From Guillardia theta CCMP2712 (taxonomy: Eukaryota; Cryptophyceae; Pyrenomonadales; Geminigeraceae), in NCBI RefSeq assembly GCF_000315625.1, contig NW_005434667.1:541423-605422 (forward strand): a stretch of 64,000 nucleotides of DNA, written 5' to 3'. A program made the translations under genes and the position numbers. Of the stretch, positions 26,406-36,916 are shown piece after piece; the stretch's first letter is position 1; each line of letters begins with the position of its first letter. The notes below the pieces were generated by a model. That model was not told the origin of the DNA, searched no databases, and saw only the letters and a list, made by a program, of their open reading frames with translations.

Positions 26406-27429
26406 TCTTGTCTTCGCGATGCACCCAGAAATTCAGGTATGACTCATCATGGCAAGGAATATTAAGGTGCGACGGGCAGAGGAGAACCTAAGAATCAATG
26501 TCAGGATTCATACCCGCAAATGGATTCTTCAACTGGCTCCTATTATAAACAACTTGGTTTTCACTGGCACTAATGCCAAAAATGCCCATACTGTGAGAGG
26601 GGGAACTCGAGATGGAAGGGTCATCGATTCCACGATCGAAAGGAATGGTATGTTTGAACGATGAGGAGGGGATAAAACTTGAGGACACAAGTAGACGGAG
26701 CAGGAGGCATTCAAAAGCTGTCTGCCTGCAGCAACTACATTGATCGCTACCACAGCCCTGTTGCTCGCATCAGCAGGGTGAAGGGGGTAAAGTTGGAAGG
26801 AGGGGGTAGTCCATTGAGGCGGTAGATTCCTAACTAGAGAGGACCGGGTCCAAGCTGTATGAAACAGGGGTGGTCCAGGCGAAGTAATAGATTTGGAGTA
26901 GGATATGGGTACAAGAGGTCTAATTAGAGAGGGGACGGGGTCAGTGGGGTAGGGCTACTTCCGAGGCTTCGTGCGTTAGTCAGTGACCAGGAGAGGCGGG
27001 GGATACTTGTTTCATTCGAGTGAATAAATTCTTCTCGCATATTTGAATAATTCAGCAGAATTTTCAATGGTTGCGTTTGTATATTCAAGTGTATCCACGG
27101 AAAGGCCTGAGATGAGGGTGGTCAGTAGGTCCGTCCTGCACCATGAACTACCACCCGGTGGGATATATGGGTTTGTCTGGCCATTAGTTGGGGTGGGTCC
27201 TGTCATCCGAGCCCGGCCCGCGTATAAGTGCATTGTAGCCCGGCCGGCACTGGCGGGGGAATCATCGGATCATTGGGAGGTAGACCCCCCTCCTACCACG
27301 TAACTTACTAGTAAGAATGGGGGTGCCTGGCAGCCTCTCTTTCGGAACTGAAATTGAGTAAAGAAACCAACTGAGGGGACTCGGAAGCGGCCGAACCCCC
27401 TGCCCGACCTATACTTCCATTATCAGTTT

Positions 27430-27640
27430 ACCACTCCTCCTCCTCCTCCTCCTCCTCCCACCTCCCTCCTTCCTACCTGCCCCCGCCTCCTCCCTCCTCC
27501 CTCCTCCCTCCTCCCTCCTCCCTCCTCCCTCCTCCCTCCTCCTTCCTTCCTCCCTGCCCCAACATTCCACCTCCTCCCTCCTCCTCCCTCCCCATCTCCT
27601 CCACTCACCCAATACCCTTCCCCCCGTCCTCACCTCTCCC
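27430..27640. repeat. CTCCTC/CCTCCCT pyrimidine tandem-repeat zone
   Basis: The plus strand is almost entirely C/T, with CTC triplets at 27436-27457 then about nine CCTCCCT units around 27487-27541. This is a polypurine-polypyrimidine stretch able in principle to form unusual structures. Glycine/arginine/glutamate-rich frames on the minus strand are artefacts. Confidence 0.8.
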
Positions 27641-27899
27641 CTTCCTCCCTCACTCCCAACACCTCTTCTGCCCTCCTATCTCTCTCCATTATCCTTGCTT
27701 CCTGTCTCCCCGGCTCCTGCCCTCTTCTGTTCCAGGCTCTTGTCCTCAAGGCGTCGGCAGCAGCTGCTTTCCTATGTTTCCTCTCTCTCGTGTCCGATAC
27801 CCTTCTGTGTTTTCGTCAGAGAAAGCAGCACGAAAACTATCCGCCTCCTCCTCAACGCTCGCCAGTAAATCTGCTGCTGCAACTTCGCACCCATCGAGC

Positions 27900-28160
27900 G
27901 TCAACTTTCGATGAGAGCCTTGGCGTTCAAGCACACGAACGGCAGGAGCATCGAATCCCTGGCGGAAGACAGCCACATCCACATAGCAGCGCTGAAACGA
28001 CGTGGAGGCATGATTACACTCGCAACTCCTCCTCCTGACGCTTTCTTGCAGAAACTCTCGCACCTGATTTCTCAAGGATAGGACGTGAATGCCCGTATCC
28101 GCTCCACCGACACGCCGGTGCTGCTCGCTACCTCGCTGGAAAATGTTGCTTGCGGTTGAT
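27900..28160 (+). pseudogene. Possible decayed ankyrin-repeat fragment
   Basis: One plus-strand frame reads through DSHIHIAALKRRGG and then LSHLISQG, a TAG stop, and DVNARIRSTDTPVLLA. The last two segments look like the end and start of an ankyrin repeat (G-x-DVNAR-x-x-x-x-TP). The in-frame stop and absence of flanking repeats suggest a relic. No splice solution that removes the stop was found, and the match is short. Confidence 0.3.
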
Positions 28161-28274
28161 GCTATTGCTGCTTTGCCTGTTCACAGGATGATGATGATGA
28201 TGATGATAAAGAACAATTTTGGTAATTCTCTACAGTGACTTTCTCATGTCCCTGTAGTCCGCCTTCATTTCTTG

Positions 28275-28580
28275 CCATCAGTGTTCAAGCTTCTCCATAA
28301 CATTCCGTGCCTTGCAAAAGTTTTGCCGCATCCTTTTCTTGCGGATAAATTCCGGTTTCAACTTCTTCAAGGGGCATATCTTTCTTGCTATTCCATTCTC
28401 CTCAAATTGTTCCCCACAGTTCCAACTGGAACGGTAGGAGGGAGGAAGGGGAGGAGCCACAGGTTCTTACAATCAACCTTCTGCACGAAAGCGTAATTTT
28501 CAAGAACCGTACAGATCTCATCTGTGTCCCACTTAAACAAATCTCGTAAGTAGAACTGGTGCGTCCGTGCCGACACGTGA
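28275..28580 (-). other. Weak minus-strand reading frames, possible exon remnants
   Basis: Two overlapping frames read QFYLRDLFKWDTDEICTVLE and, in another phase, a basic stretch ending ARNVMEKLEH. Amino-acid usage looks protein-like, but I could not join them with a consistent intron. Could be exons of an unrecognised gene or a relic. Confidence 0.2.
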
Positions 28581-29231
28581 CACCCAGGTCATGTCCGACA
28601 TGCCCAGTGCCGACTCCAAGGTCCGACCGTCATGCCTCCGGGTCTATCACATCCACTTGTAACTTGTGTGCTTCTCCTGTGACATTTGTAAAAAACTGTC
28701 GTAACCATGACTGAATTTGTTTAAGCTCTCGATAATTTCATACCGTGGCATCATGGCAAAGCCGCGACTGCGGCAGTCAGTCACAAGTTCAAGTGACAGT
28801 AGTGCACCGTACTATCATGAGTCATTTGAGTCCGATCAGGACTCCGGGAGTCCCGGCCGGCCGGCCGCCGGCCCGGCGGCGGCGGGCCGCCAGCCGCCGA
28901 GTCTTTCGTTTGCCTCGTGCTAGGCCTTTCTAGGGCTCTCTCCTAGCACTTGGGGGGTAGGGGCAAAGGCTATGGTCCTAGAGTATGTATGCCGTAGCTC
29001 CCTAGCACTAGCTAGGCGCCTCCTGCATGTCGCTCGGTACCCGGTTGGGAGCGGGCGGAGAAATCAGACAGCAGAGCGAAGGAAAGGCCGGGATTCATCG
29101 GAAGAAGGATAGATCGTGAACGAGTGCGGGACGAAGCAAGAGCAGAGAGGAAATCAGTGGGCAAGAGGGCTGTCTCCTCAAACAGCGGCCATCAGTGAGG
29201 ACCGGCGCGGTGCAGTTCTCCAGAGTAGGAG

Positions 29232-29822
29232 ATGTATGAATCGACCACAACATCGATTCCAACCCGATTAAAGCAGCACAGTCTTGCTAACCACGGAATG
29301 CTTCCAGACAAAGACGATGTTCAAGAACTTGTGATTTATCTCACCCTGCTTTTCATTGTGCTCTCATGGATGCTTCGAGAGATACACATAGCCTTTTTCA
29401 CGGAAGATTCTGAAACGCCATATAGACGAGACCCTCGGAGCGATGAAAACTCTGGAAACCCTCCATCAACTACAAACAGCGATTGTTAATGGGACGAACT
29501 AGAATGTTATTGAGAAGACCCTTGTTGAACTACTGACTCCACCGCCCCCCCCCCCCCCCCCCCCCCTCCGCAACCCTCGATGATTGGGATGATGACTGGG
29601 ATATCAGCATTGACATCTTTTTCAATTCTTTGGATTTGGTTTCCATCAGAGAATCATGTTTATGAACGAGATTGGCTGAAAAAAAATCTTTCATCTAAAC
29701 GGACTGATACCTTCAAGCAAATCGTGCTGCGGGAAAGCAGCTTGCTTCACTTTTTGATAGGTTACTTGTTTCCAATTTGGATTGCATCATTGAGTGAATT
29801 ATTCTGCTCTTGTGACACCTAG
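29232..29822 (+). other. Two weak short frames flanking a poly-C run
   Basis: 29232-29489 encodes 85 aa with one hydrophobic segment (VIYLTLLFIVLSWM). 29580-29822 encodes 80 aa, also partly hydrophobic. A 22-base C homopolymer lies between them (29545-29566). Neither matches a family I know and no splice sites link them. Confidence 0.2.
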
Positions 29823-30181
29823 CAGCCATGCCTATCCTCCTGGAGTAACTTGATTTACTTCAGACCGATTACTTGATCATGTGTTTTCACTCTCAAGGCA
29901 GGCGAACAGAGCAAACCTTGCTGTTCAGTTCCGCTGGCCATGGATGTTTCTAGATCGATCCCGCCACATATTTGCTTGCCTCATCTGAATTTCTCGTCTG
30001 ATTCAGCTGCTTGGTGTCTGCTTTCATCTTCTGTCTACGATCGGCCTGTTCCTCTCCATATTTCGATTTCCTGTGCTGAATACCTCGACTCCCCCGACTC
30101 AAGATGATCGATCATCTTGCTAAGTTGCAAGTTCGCATGCTCATTCATAGTCACGTCCGCCTTCACGCAAGTGTAATTTAG

Positions 30182-30275
30182 AAATCAGTATGAGGACAAT
30201 CAGGACTAGCACTGCGGCACTCAACATTTACTCAAAGTTAAGTTAAAAATCAGTACGAGGACAATCAAAAGTTCC
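30182..30275. repeat. Partial direct repeat, about 64-bp period
   Basis: The 22-bp words AATCAGTATGAGGACAATCA (about 30183) and AATCAGTACGAGGACAATCA (about 30248) differ at one base. Their flanks also share CGGCAC words. This is about 1.5 copies of a degenerate tandem unit. Confidence 0.6.
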
Positions 30276-30399
30276 GGCACACAGGGGGCTCAGGCTGCGT
30301 ATGACGCATTATTATTACTTTACTTTGAGTAAAGAACTGAAGAATGATTATTATTATCTATTGTTCTTTTATGGTCTATTGAGCGCGTCGAGGTTCAAG

Positions 30400-30790
30400 A
30401 CGGTACCACCGCAATACTCGAATTGTTCTGGTAGACCAGGCAGGGGGTCTTGCTATATGTCAATGAGGGGTGGTGGAGGATACCTCACCATATACTATAA
30501 ATCTTTCAATAAATTTTATTGTCATCTTCGTCCCCACGATATCTTTCACCCTGTCAGCATCCGCCGCAACACCCTACCCCCTCCTATATCACGTGATACT
30601 AGAACCCTACCTCCTCCTTGCCTAGTATGGTACCCCACCCATTCTACTTCAGTGATATCCTGGCAATACCTCCACCCCACCCTTCCCTTGAACGGGCTCA
30701 CGAAGAACCCCCTCTTTGGCCTACATTGTTCTGAAGAACCACCCCTACTTTGAGTGACCCCTTACCGCACCCCTCCTACCCCACCGAGTG
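30400..30790 (+). repeat. CACCC/CTACCC-rich block
   Basis: The plus strand carries many CCCTACC, CACCCCA and CCACCCCT words and few guanines, as in the blocks at 2215-2760, 41210-42260 and 46190-47215. No gene. Confidence 0.6.
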
Positions 30791-31265
30791 TGCTATCCAT
30801 TGTTGCTGGTCCCTCCATGGTCCCAGACGCCCCGCAGAAAGGCGGCCAAGGCGCGGAGTACGGATGTAGAGAAGGGAGCATGAGAGAAGGAATGGAGATG
30901 GAAAGACTCGCACAGGATAGTGCTGCAGTAGTAGACTCAGACGAGTTTTCAACAGCTAGCCTCCATGATTGAAACCAGAATGTGACTGGAGTTCGGGTTG
31001 TTACATTCGAGGAAATCTTGAGGCAGGCGGGGAGAAAAGACGTGATTGTTAGGCAGAGGGCATGAAAACGTGATGTAATAGAAATGCTGTGAATTCTCCT
31101 TATGAGTGATCGGCTAAGTCTCTCTGTAGATAACTCACGGGTTCTTGATTGTTTCCTTGGCAGGATAGGGACCACAGATTCAACTCCATCAAACATGCGT
31201 TGTGACGAATAAGAGACGATTCTCCGAGATTCAAGTGATCGTCAAGTGAAAGGATTCAGGGAAGG

Positions 31266-34200
31266 ATGCTCTCTTCTTCTAGACACGTCCTGCTTTGTTT
31301 TCTCGCCCTTTTCGTCCTCGTTGCGGATGCTGCTGTGGACAACTCGTCCTGCCCAGCTCCTAACGTCACCCTCCCAAGTACAGTCACACAGTACTCCTAC
31401 AAAGTAGGCGTGCTCGCCATCAACGGATTCGCAGACGCAAATGCGAAGTACAAACTCATGTTCGAAGAGTACCTCAACAGGAAGCTCCGAGACGTCTTCC
31501 ACCCTAAGATCAACTTCACCATGGTACCTCTGGACTTCACCACCCTCTACACGTGGGTAGAGACCAAGATCGTCGACTTCATCTACGTCAACCCGTCTGC
31601 CTACTCCTGCATCGAGTCTCAGTACGGAGCCTCGTCCTTGGCCAGTCAACAAAGTATACAGAAGCTTGGCAACGACACTTACGACTTCGCCCTGTTTGGA
31701 GGCGTCATCTTCGTCCGAGCCGACAGGACGGACATCAAAACCATCGCAGACCTCAAGGACAAGTCAAGTAAGAGCTGCCGCCTGACGCATCGCCGACGTG
31801 ACATGCTGGGCTGACAGACTGTTGTTTTGTGCAGTTGCGGCGGCTTCGATATCCGGGCTGGGGTCGGGGCAAGCGCAGTTCCGCGTCATGGTCGACAACG
31901 GCCTGAACTACATCCAAGACCCTGCCCAGCTGGTCTTCACGTCCAACCAAGGTACTGTGGTCAACATGGTGTACCAAAAGAAGGTCGACGTCGGCTTCGT
32001 ACGCACCAACCAGATCGAGCAGATGGAGAGCAAGGTGGGCGAGTGCTGAGCTGTGCCTTGGAAGGGACTGACGTCTTGTACGTGTCGGCAGGGGAACACC
32101 AAGAAGTCGTATTTCCGGTATCTGGCGCCAGTCAAGGTATACGAGAACGGCCAGCCGTACCCTTTCGAGTCCTCGACGATCTTGTATCCGGAATGGAACG
32201 TGGCGGCACTTAGTCATGTGCATTGGCTGGTGCAGGTAAAAGGAGGGCGGGGGTCGGGGGGGGGGGGAGGAGAGCTAATGAGTATTGTGTGTCTACAGCG
32301 AGAGGTGCAACGAGCTTTGCTGGAGTTGGATCAGTCGGACCCTGCCGCCAAGGCAGCAACGGTCAAGGGATGGATCCCAACGCTGTCGTACATGGAGCTG
32401 AGGAACATGCAAGAGAAGCTAGACTTCATCTCTAAGAACCCCGCCACGGGCCAGATGGAGTGTATCCGAGGTACAGCGCTCTATGACTCCATCACTTGTC
32501 CCCCAGGATACTTCAAACAGACCCAAGCAGAAGTCGAAGCAGGGTGTGCCAAGTTAAAATTGACTTGTCCCGTTGGCTCATCGTGCACGTGCAAGCCGTG
32601 CACCAAGGCGTTTGACGTAGATGTCATTCAAGTGAATGACACGCTGACGGCAATCGCAAACAATGGTCAAACGTACCTTGGATGTGCGAAGATGACGACG
32701 TGTGCTCTAAGTCGACAGAAGTCGAAGTTCAAATTCAGGTCTTCTTATTTTTCGTTAGTCCATCGTCCGATTTCTGATCGACTCAAAACAGTGTGATTGA
32801 CAACAAGAAGCGAGACAACATGGTGTTCACATACATCTTGCACTTGACAGACAGATTGGTGAAAGGGCAGGCAAATAAAACCACGACTCTTTACAGCTAC
32901 GAGATTGTTGAAGAGATCGATTTCAAGGGTCAGTGGCTCATAGAAATCTTCGCAAACGGTGAACAAATCAATGAGTCCCCTCTTTTCATTCAAATCGCCA
33001 GTCGTGATTGCGCAGCCGAATATGGAGCAAACTCTCTGCGAGTAGCGACAGATGCAGGTGACTGTGTGTGCAACAGCCGATCATTCAAATCTGGAAGCAA
33101 GTGTGTCGACCTAGCCTGGTTCATCCCTGTCATCGTCGTGCCGATTCTGTTGCTCCTTGTGTTAGCAGTGATCATGTGGATGAGACATCAGATTAGGAAA
33201 CAAGACTCCCTGTGGCTGGTCAAGCCTGATGAGCTTCAGTACAACAACCCCGTCGAGATCCTTGGACGTGGCACCTTCGGACTTGTTGTGCAAGCTGAGT
33301 ACAGAGGAACGACAGTAGCGGTCAAGAGGGTGATTCCCCCGAAGAAGAACAAGGACCGCAAGAAGCGAATGAGCGCAGAGTCCATGGCTCACACAAGCAT
33401 GTCAGGATCAGCAAGAAACATGTCAAGAGGGTCCGTGAAAGGATTCTCTACCAATGGTACAGGCTCCCTCATGGGATTCAATTCAGGCTCTCAGAATGGC
33501 TCCTCCTCCATGGACGAGGACGACATGGAATCTGGCCTCCTGTCCCTCTGCGTCTTCAAGAAGGACAAGCACGCCGAGCTCAAGGCTAACTTCGTCCAAG
33601 AAATGCGTATCCTCTCCAAGCTCCGCCACCCCTGCATCACCACCGTCATGGGCGCGATCATCGGAGACAGGAACACGGAGCCCATGCTCATCATGGAGTG
33701 CATGGATCACGGGTCTCTGTACGACTTGCTCCACAACGAGACCATGGTGATCGAGGGGGAGATGATCCTTCCCATCCTCCGCGACATCGCTCAAGGCGTG
33801 CGCTTCCTTCATGCAGCAGACCCGCTCATCGTCCATGGCGATCTCAAAGCACAGAACGTCCTGGTGGACTCAAAGTTCCGAGCCAAGGTCGCTGACTTCG
33901 GTCTCAGCCAGAAGAAGCAGCTGGGAGCTTGCGGCACTCCCTTGTGGATGGCCCCCGAGCTGCTCAACGGAGGGACCAACACTCCGCAGACCGACGTGTA
34001 TGCCTTCGGCATCGTGCTCGCAGAGGTGTACAGCCGCAGGGATCCGTATGAGGGAGAGGATACCAGGACGGTGCTGGAGGAGGTGGCCGATCTCAAACGG
34101 CCGGTGGACAAGCGTCCTGCCATCCCTCCCGCGTGTCCCTCGGACGTGGTGAGCATCATGAAGGACTGCTGGCACAAGAACCCTGTCTTCCGCCCTCCGT

Positions 34201-35301
34201 TCGAGGAGGTCGAGCGCCGCCTGAAGGCTCTGGATGCTCAGCATGCCGGGCCCCTTAGCGTGTTTGCTGGATATCATCACAAGACTTTGGACAATGGAAA
34301 GTCGCACGAGGAGCTTCTATACGACGTGTTCCCGTGAGCATCGCCTGTTTGCTCTCTCCTCCTCTTCTGCTGCCTTCTGCCCGCTGCCTGTCACCTCATG
34401 CCATGACAATCCTTGCTCGCAGGCGTCACGTCGCCATCGCTCTGCGCGAAGGTCGCAAGGTCGAGCCTGAGCGCCGCGACATGGTCACCATCTTCTTCTC
34501 CGACATCGTCGGCTTCACAACCATCAGCAGCACCCTCGACCCCGTCAAGGTCTCCAACATGCTCGACCGGCTCTACTCGATCTTCGACCGCTTGTCCAGC
34601 ACCTACGGCGTCTTCAAGGTAAGTGCTCTGCCCTGACCACGTGCGAGGAGAGTAAGAGCTGCGCTCCTCCAGGTCGAGACCATCGGCGATGCGTACATGG
34701 CGGTAACCAACCTGGTGGAGGACCAGCCCTTCGACCACGCCTTGAGGATCGCTCGCTTCGCCATCGGAGCCATCAAGGCTGCGCAGTCGACCCCCGTCGA
34801 CCTTGACGATCCTTCCAAGGGCACCGTGCAGATCCGAGTCGGCTTCCACTGCGGGCCAGTGGTGGCCAACGTGGTGGGGACGAGGAACCTGCGATACTGT
34901 CTCTTCGGAGACACGGTGAACACAGCTTCGCGCATGGAGTCCAACTCCGAGGCTCTCAAGATCCACTGCTCCGAGCGAGCTGCCGAGGTGCTGAAGAAAC
35001 AGGCAGTAGAGACGGAAGTTCACCTGGTCCCTCGCGGCACGATCCAAATCAAAGGGAAGGGAGAGATGAAGGTGAGGAGGCGTGTTGCAGTGCGGGAGGT
35101 TTCGAGGAGGCTGACTGGTGGGCGCTGCAGACGTTCTGGGTGGAAGAGCGGAAGATTTCGACCACCATAGTCGAGAGTGCCACGGAATTCGAAGAGTTTG
35201 AAGTCTCCGCAACTCCTGCCAGGATGTCAATTACTGTCACTGACAACATCACTATGGACGCAGACCTAGGGTTCAGTCACTCAGGTCGCCAACTAGCCTA
35301 G
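31266..35301 (+). CDS. Receptor protein kinase-guanylate cyclase with PhnD-like ectodomain, copy 2
   Basis: Eight exons give 1197 aa: 31266-31767, 31835-32034, 32092-32235, 32299-32738, 32792-34333, 34423-34618, 34673-35071, 35131-35301. All introns are GT-AG and match those of the inverted copy in position and phase. The order is signal peptide ending near ADAAVD, PhnD-like binding domain ending [16 protein letters not shown], Cys-rich segment, one helix ([20 protein letters not shown]), kinase with a Ser-rich insert of about 60 aa after VAVK, and guanylate cyclase. The kinase keeps the VAVK Lys, catalytic Asp (HGDLKAQN) and DFG. The cyclase keeps metal-binding Asp residues and the Glu/Cys pair for GTP. 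Likely a plasma-membrane chemoreceptor; the ligand is unknown. Confidence 0.88.
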
Positions 35302-35942
35302 CCTACTTAATAGGCTAGTCATGCCAGGCCGCCCCGCACTCGCGGCAGAGCTTTCAAGTTTTAACGGCGTGATAGTACGGTGCTAGTACGAACCAGCCTA
35401 ATACGTCAAGCCAAGCATTTAATACAAATCTTTGAATGGTCTGCCTAGACTCGTGACTAGTCACTATTGGGCCCGGCGCCGGTCATCCGGTCAGATGGCA
35501 CGGTGCCGGTGCTGTGTGCCGGTCACCGTGGCACACGGTCACCGGGTGCTGCGGCCGATCGGACTCTGGTGCGGACTTGTTGGATTGTTTTGACTAAAAC
35601 AACATCTGTTTTTTACGCCATCATGGCGGCGACGGGGAAGAAAGGGGAGCGGAGAAAAGAGGCGGGCAGGGAGGCAGGGAGGCAGGGAGGCAGGGAGGCA
35701 GGGAGGCAGGGAGGCAGGGAGGCAGGGAGGCAGGGAGGCAGGGAGGCAGGGAGGCAGGGAGGTAGGTAGGTGACCATGGAGGGAAACAGTGGAGATGGAG
35801 GAGAGGAAGAGCAAGAGTGACGAACAGGGAAACACAACGAGAACAAGTATTCCAAAATCATTGTTGTAACGATAGCTGAGGCTCACGAGTCATGTTGTAA
35901 ACTTGTACAGTTTCTGACCTTCACCCTGCTCCAGGACGAAGC
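35302..35942. other. Intergenic: GC-rich stretch and an 8-bp tandem repeat
   Basis: 35465-35580 is moderately GC-rich with GCCGGT and GGTCACCG words, like other GC blocks. 35665-35763 is about twelve tandem GGGAGGCA units. The remainder is the presumed promoter of the next gene. Confidence 0.6.
35665..35763. repeat. Tandem GGGAGGCA repeat, about 12 units
   Basis: Near-perfect 8-bp tandem array. Repetitive G/R/E/A frames across it are artefacts. There are no spacers, so it is not a CRISPR array. Confidence 0.9.
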
Positions 35943-36608
35943 ATGAACGCGCCCAAGATTGAAGAACGCTTCTTCCTCCTTCCTGACGAGGAGAGGTCAT
36001 CCCAGTGTTCATTTCACCATCGCCCCTTCATGCACCTGCAGGTTGATAGCTGAAGATGACACCAAGATTGAAGGGGCGACGAACTTCACCATCACCAAGG
36101 AGGATCACACCATGTGAGTTTCCCTGCGCTTCAACGCGCATGTAACCTTTGCTCAGTGGCAATCCTCTCCGAGTACAACTACTGCGAGACCCCTCTGTCC
36201 TCTTTGCAGGGTGATCTCAAAATGGCCTATCCTCCCCTCTACCTCCCCCCCTCTCTTCACCCTCCTCCTTGTCCTCCTGGACCTCCTCCTCTGCGGCCTC
36301 TTCACCCTCTCTACAGGTATAGGCTTCCCCATCCTCTGGAGACCAAACTTCAGATCAAGATCCAGACCAAGAGCACGTCAAACCCTCAACTGGCGCTCAC
36401 CGACGCCATCTCATCGCTCAAGAAGGTGCAAGAATAACCTTCCGTCCTGTCCGTATCAGCCCTTTCCCTTCCTCCTCTCCGTCAGTGATCGCCCCCCGCC
36501 TGTCATTTATCATCCTTGCTTCAGGAGTTCCAGCGGCTCGACAAGGCCCTCGAGGACGCCGTGAAGACTTACAAGGAGCAGGGCAACGCAGGGGCCATGG
36601 ACTACTAG
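35943..36608 (+). CDS. RPB11: RNA polymerase II subunit RPB11
   Basis: Five exons join to 123 aa: 35943-35995, 36042-36113, 36157-36210, 36317-36425, 36525-36608. RPB11 pairs with RPB3 as the alpha-like dimer that nucleates RNA polymerase II assembly. The sequence starts MNAPKIEERFFLLPDEE and contains NFTITKEDHTIGNPLRVQLL, the D/L-type dimerisation motif, then DPSVLFAGYRLPHPLE and a C-terminal helix EFQRLDKALEDAVKTY. Length equals the family norm. The related RPC19 of Pol I/III has a different N-terminus, so RPB11 is preferred. Confidence 0.92.
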
Positions 36609-36916
36609 TGGAGAGGAAGGGGAGGAGCCGACGAAGGCGGGCGGATGCGATTATAAGGATGCGATCATGAAGAGATTGGGGAAGGAACGAGGAGGGCGGA
36701 AGGGGGGTGAAGGGAGAGAAGCAAGGTCTGCGAAAGCGAATCTCTCGGAATTTATTTATCAAAGTTACCAACGTGAACTGAGGCGGCAGGTTGAAATGCT
36801 TATCGTACACTCGGACACTCTCCTTCCTCATCTCCTCCTCGTTCTCTTCGCGTTCCCTCCGTTGGTCATCTCGTCCTCCGACGCTCTCTTGCGGCATTGC
36901 ACAAATAGGTCGATGA

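Larger units (their letters stand above)
26406..31265. other. Spacer between the two inverted receptor genes; presumed divergent regulatory region
   Basis: This 4.9-kb stretch separates the start codons of two divergently transcribed paralogues. It holds a C-rich block on the minus strand (26780-26960), a pyrimidine tandem-repeat zone (27430-27640), a decayed ankyrin-like fragment, a small GC-rich block (28840-28900), weak reading frames, a C22 homopolymer (29545-29566) and a plus-strand CACCC block (30400-30790). I see no sequence similarity between the two immediate upstream flanks, so the inverted homology appears to stop near the start codons. Confidence 0.55.

Noticed and set aside
34391-35230. 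279-aa minus-strand frame over the cyclase domain, and its mirror at 22543-23199
   Set aside because: Both are antisense to the strongly conserved guanylate cyclase exons. The same antisense frame in both copies only reflects their near identity.
35665-35763. Possible CRISPR-like or minisatellite array of functional type
   Set aside because: Units are 8 bp with no spacers in a eukaryotic intergenic region. It is a simple tandem repeat.
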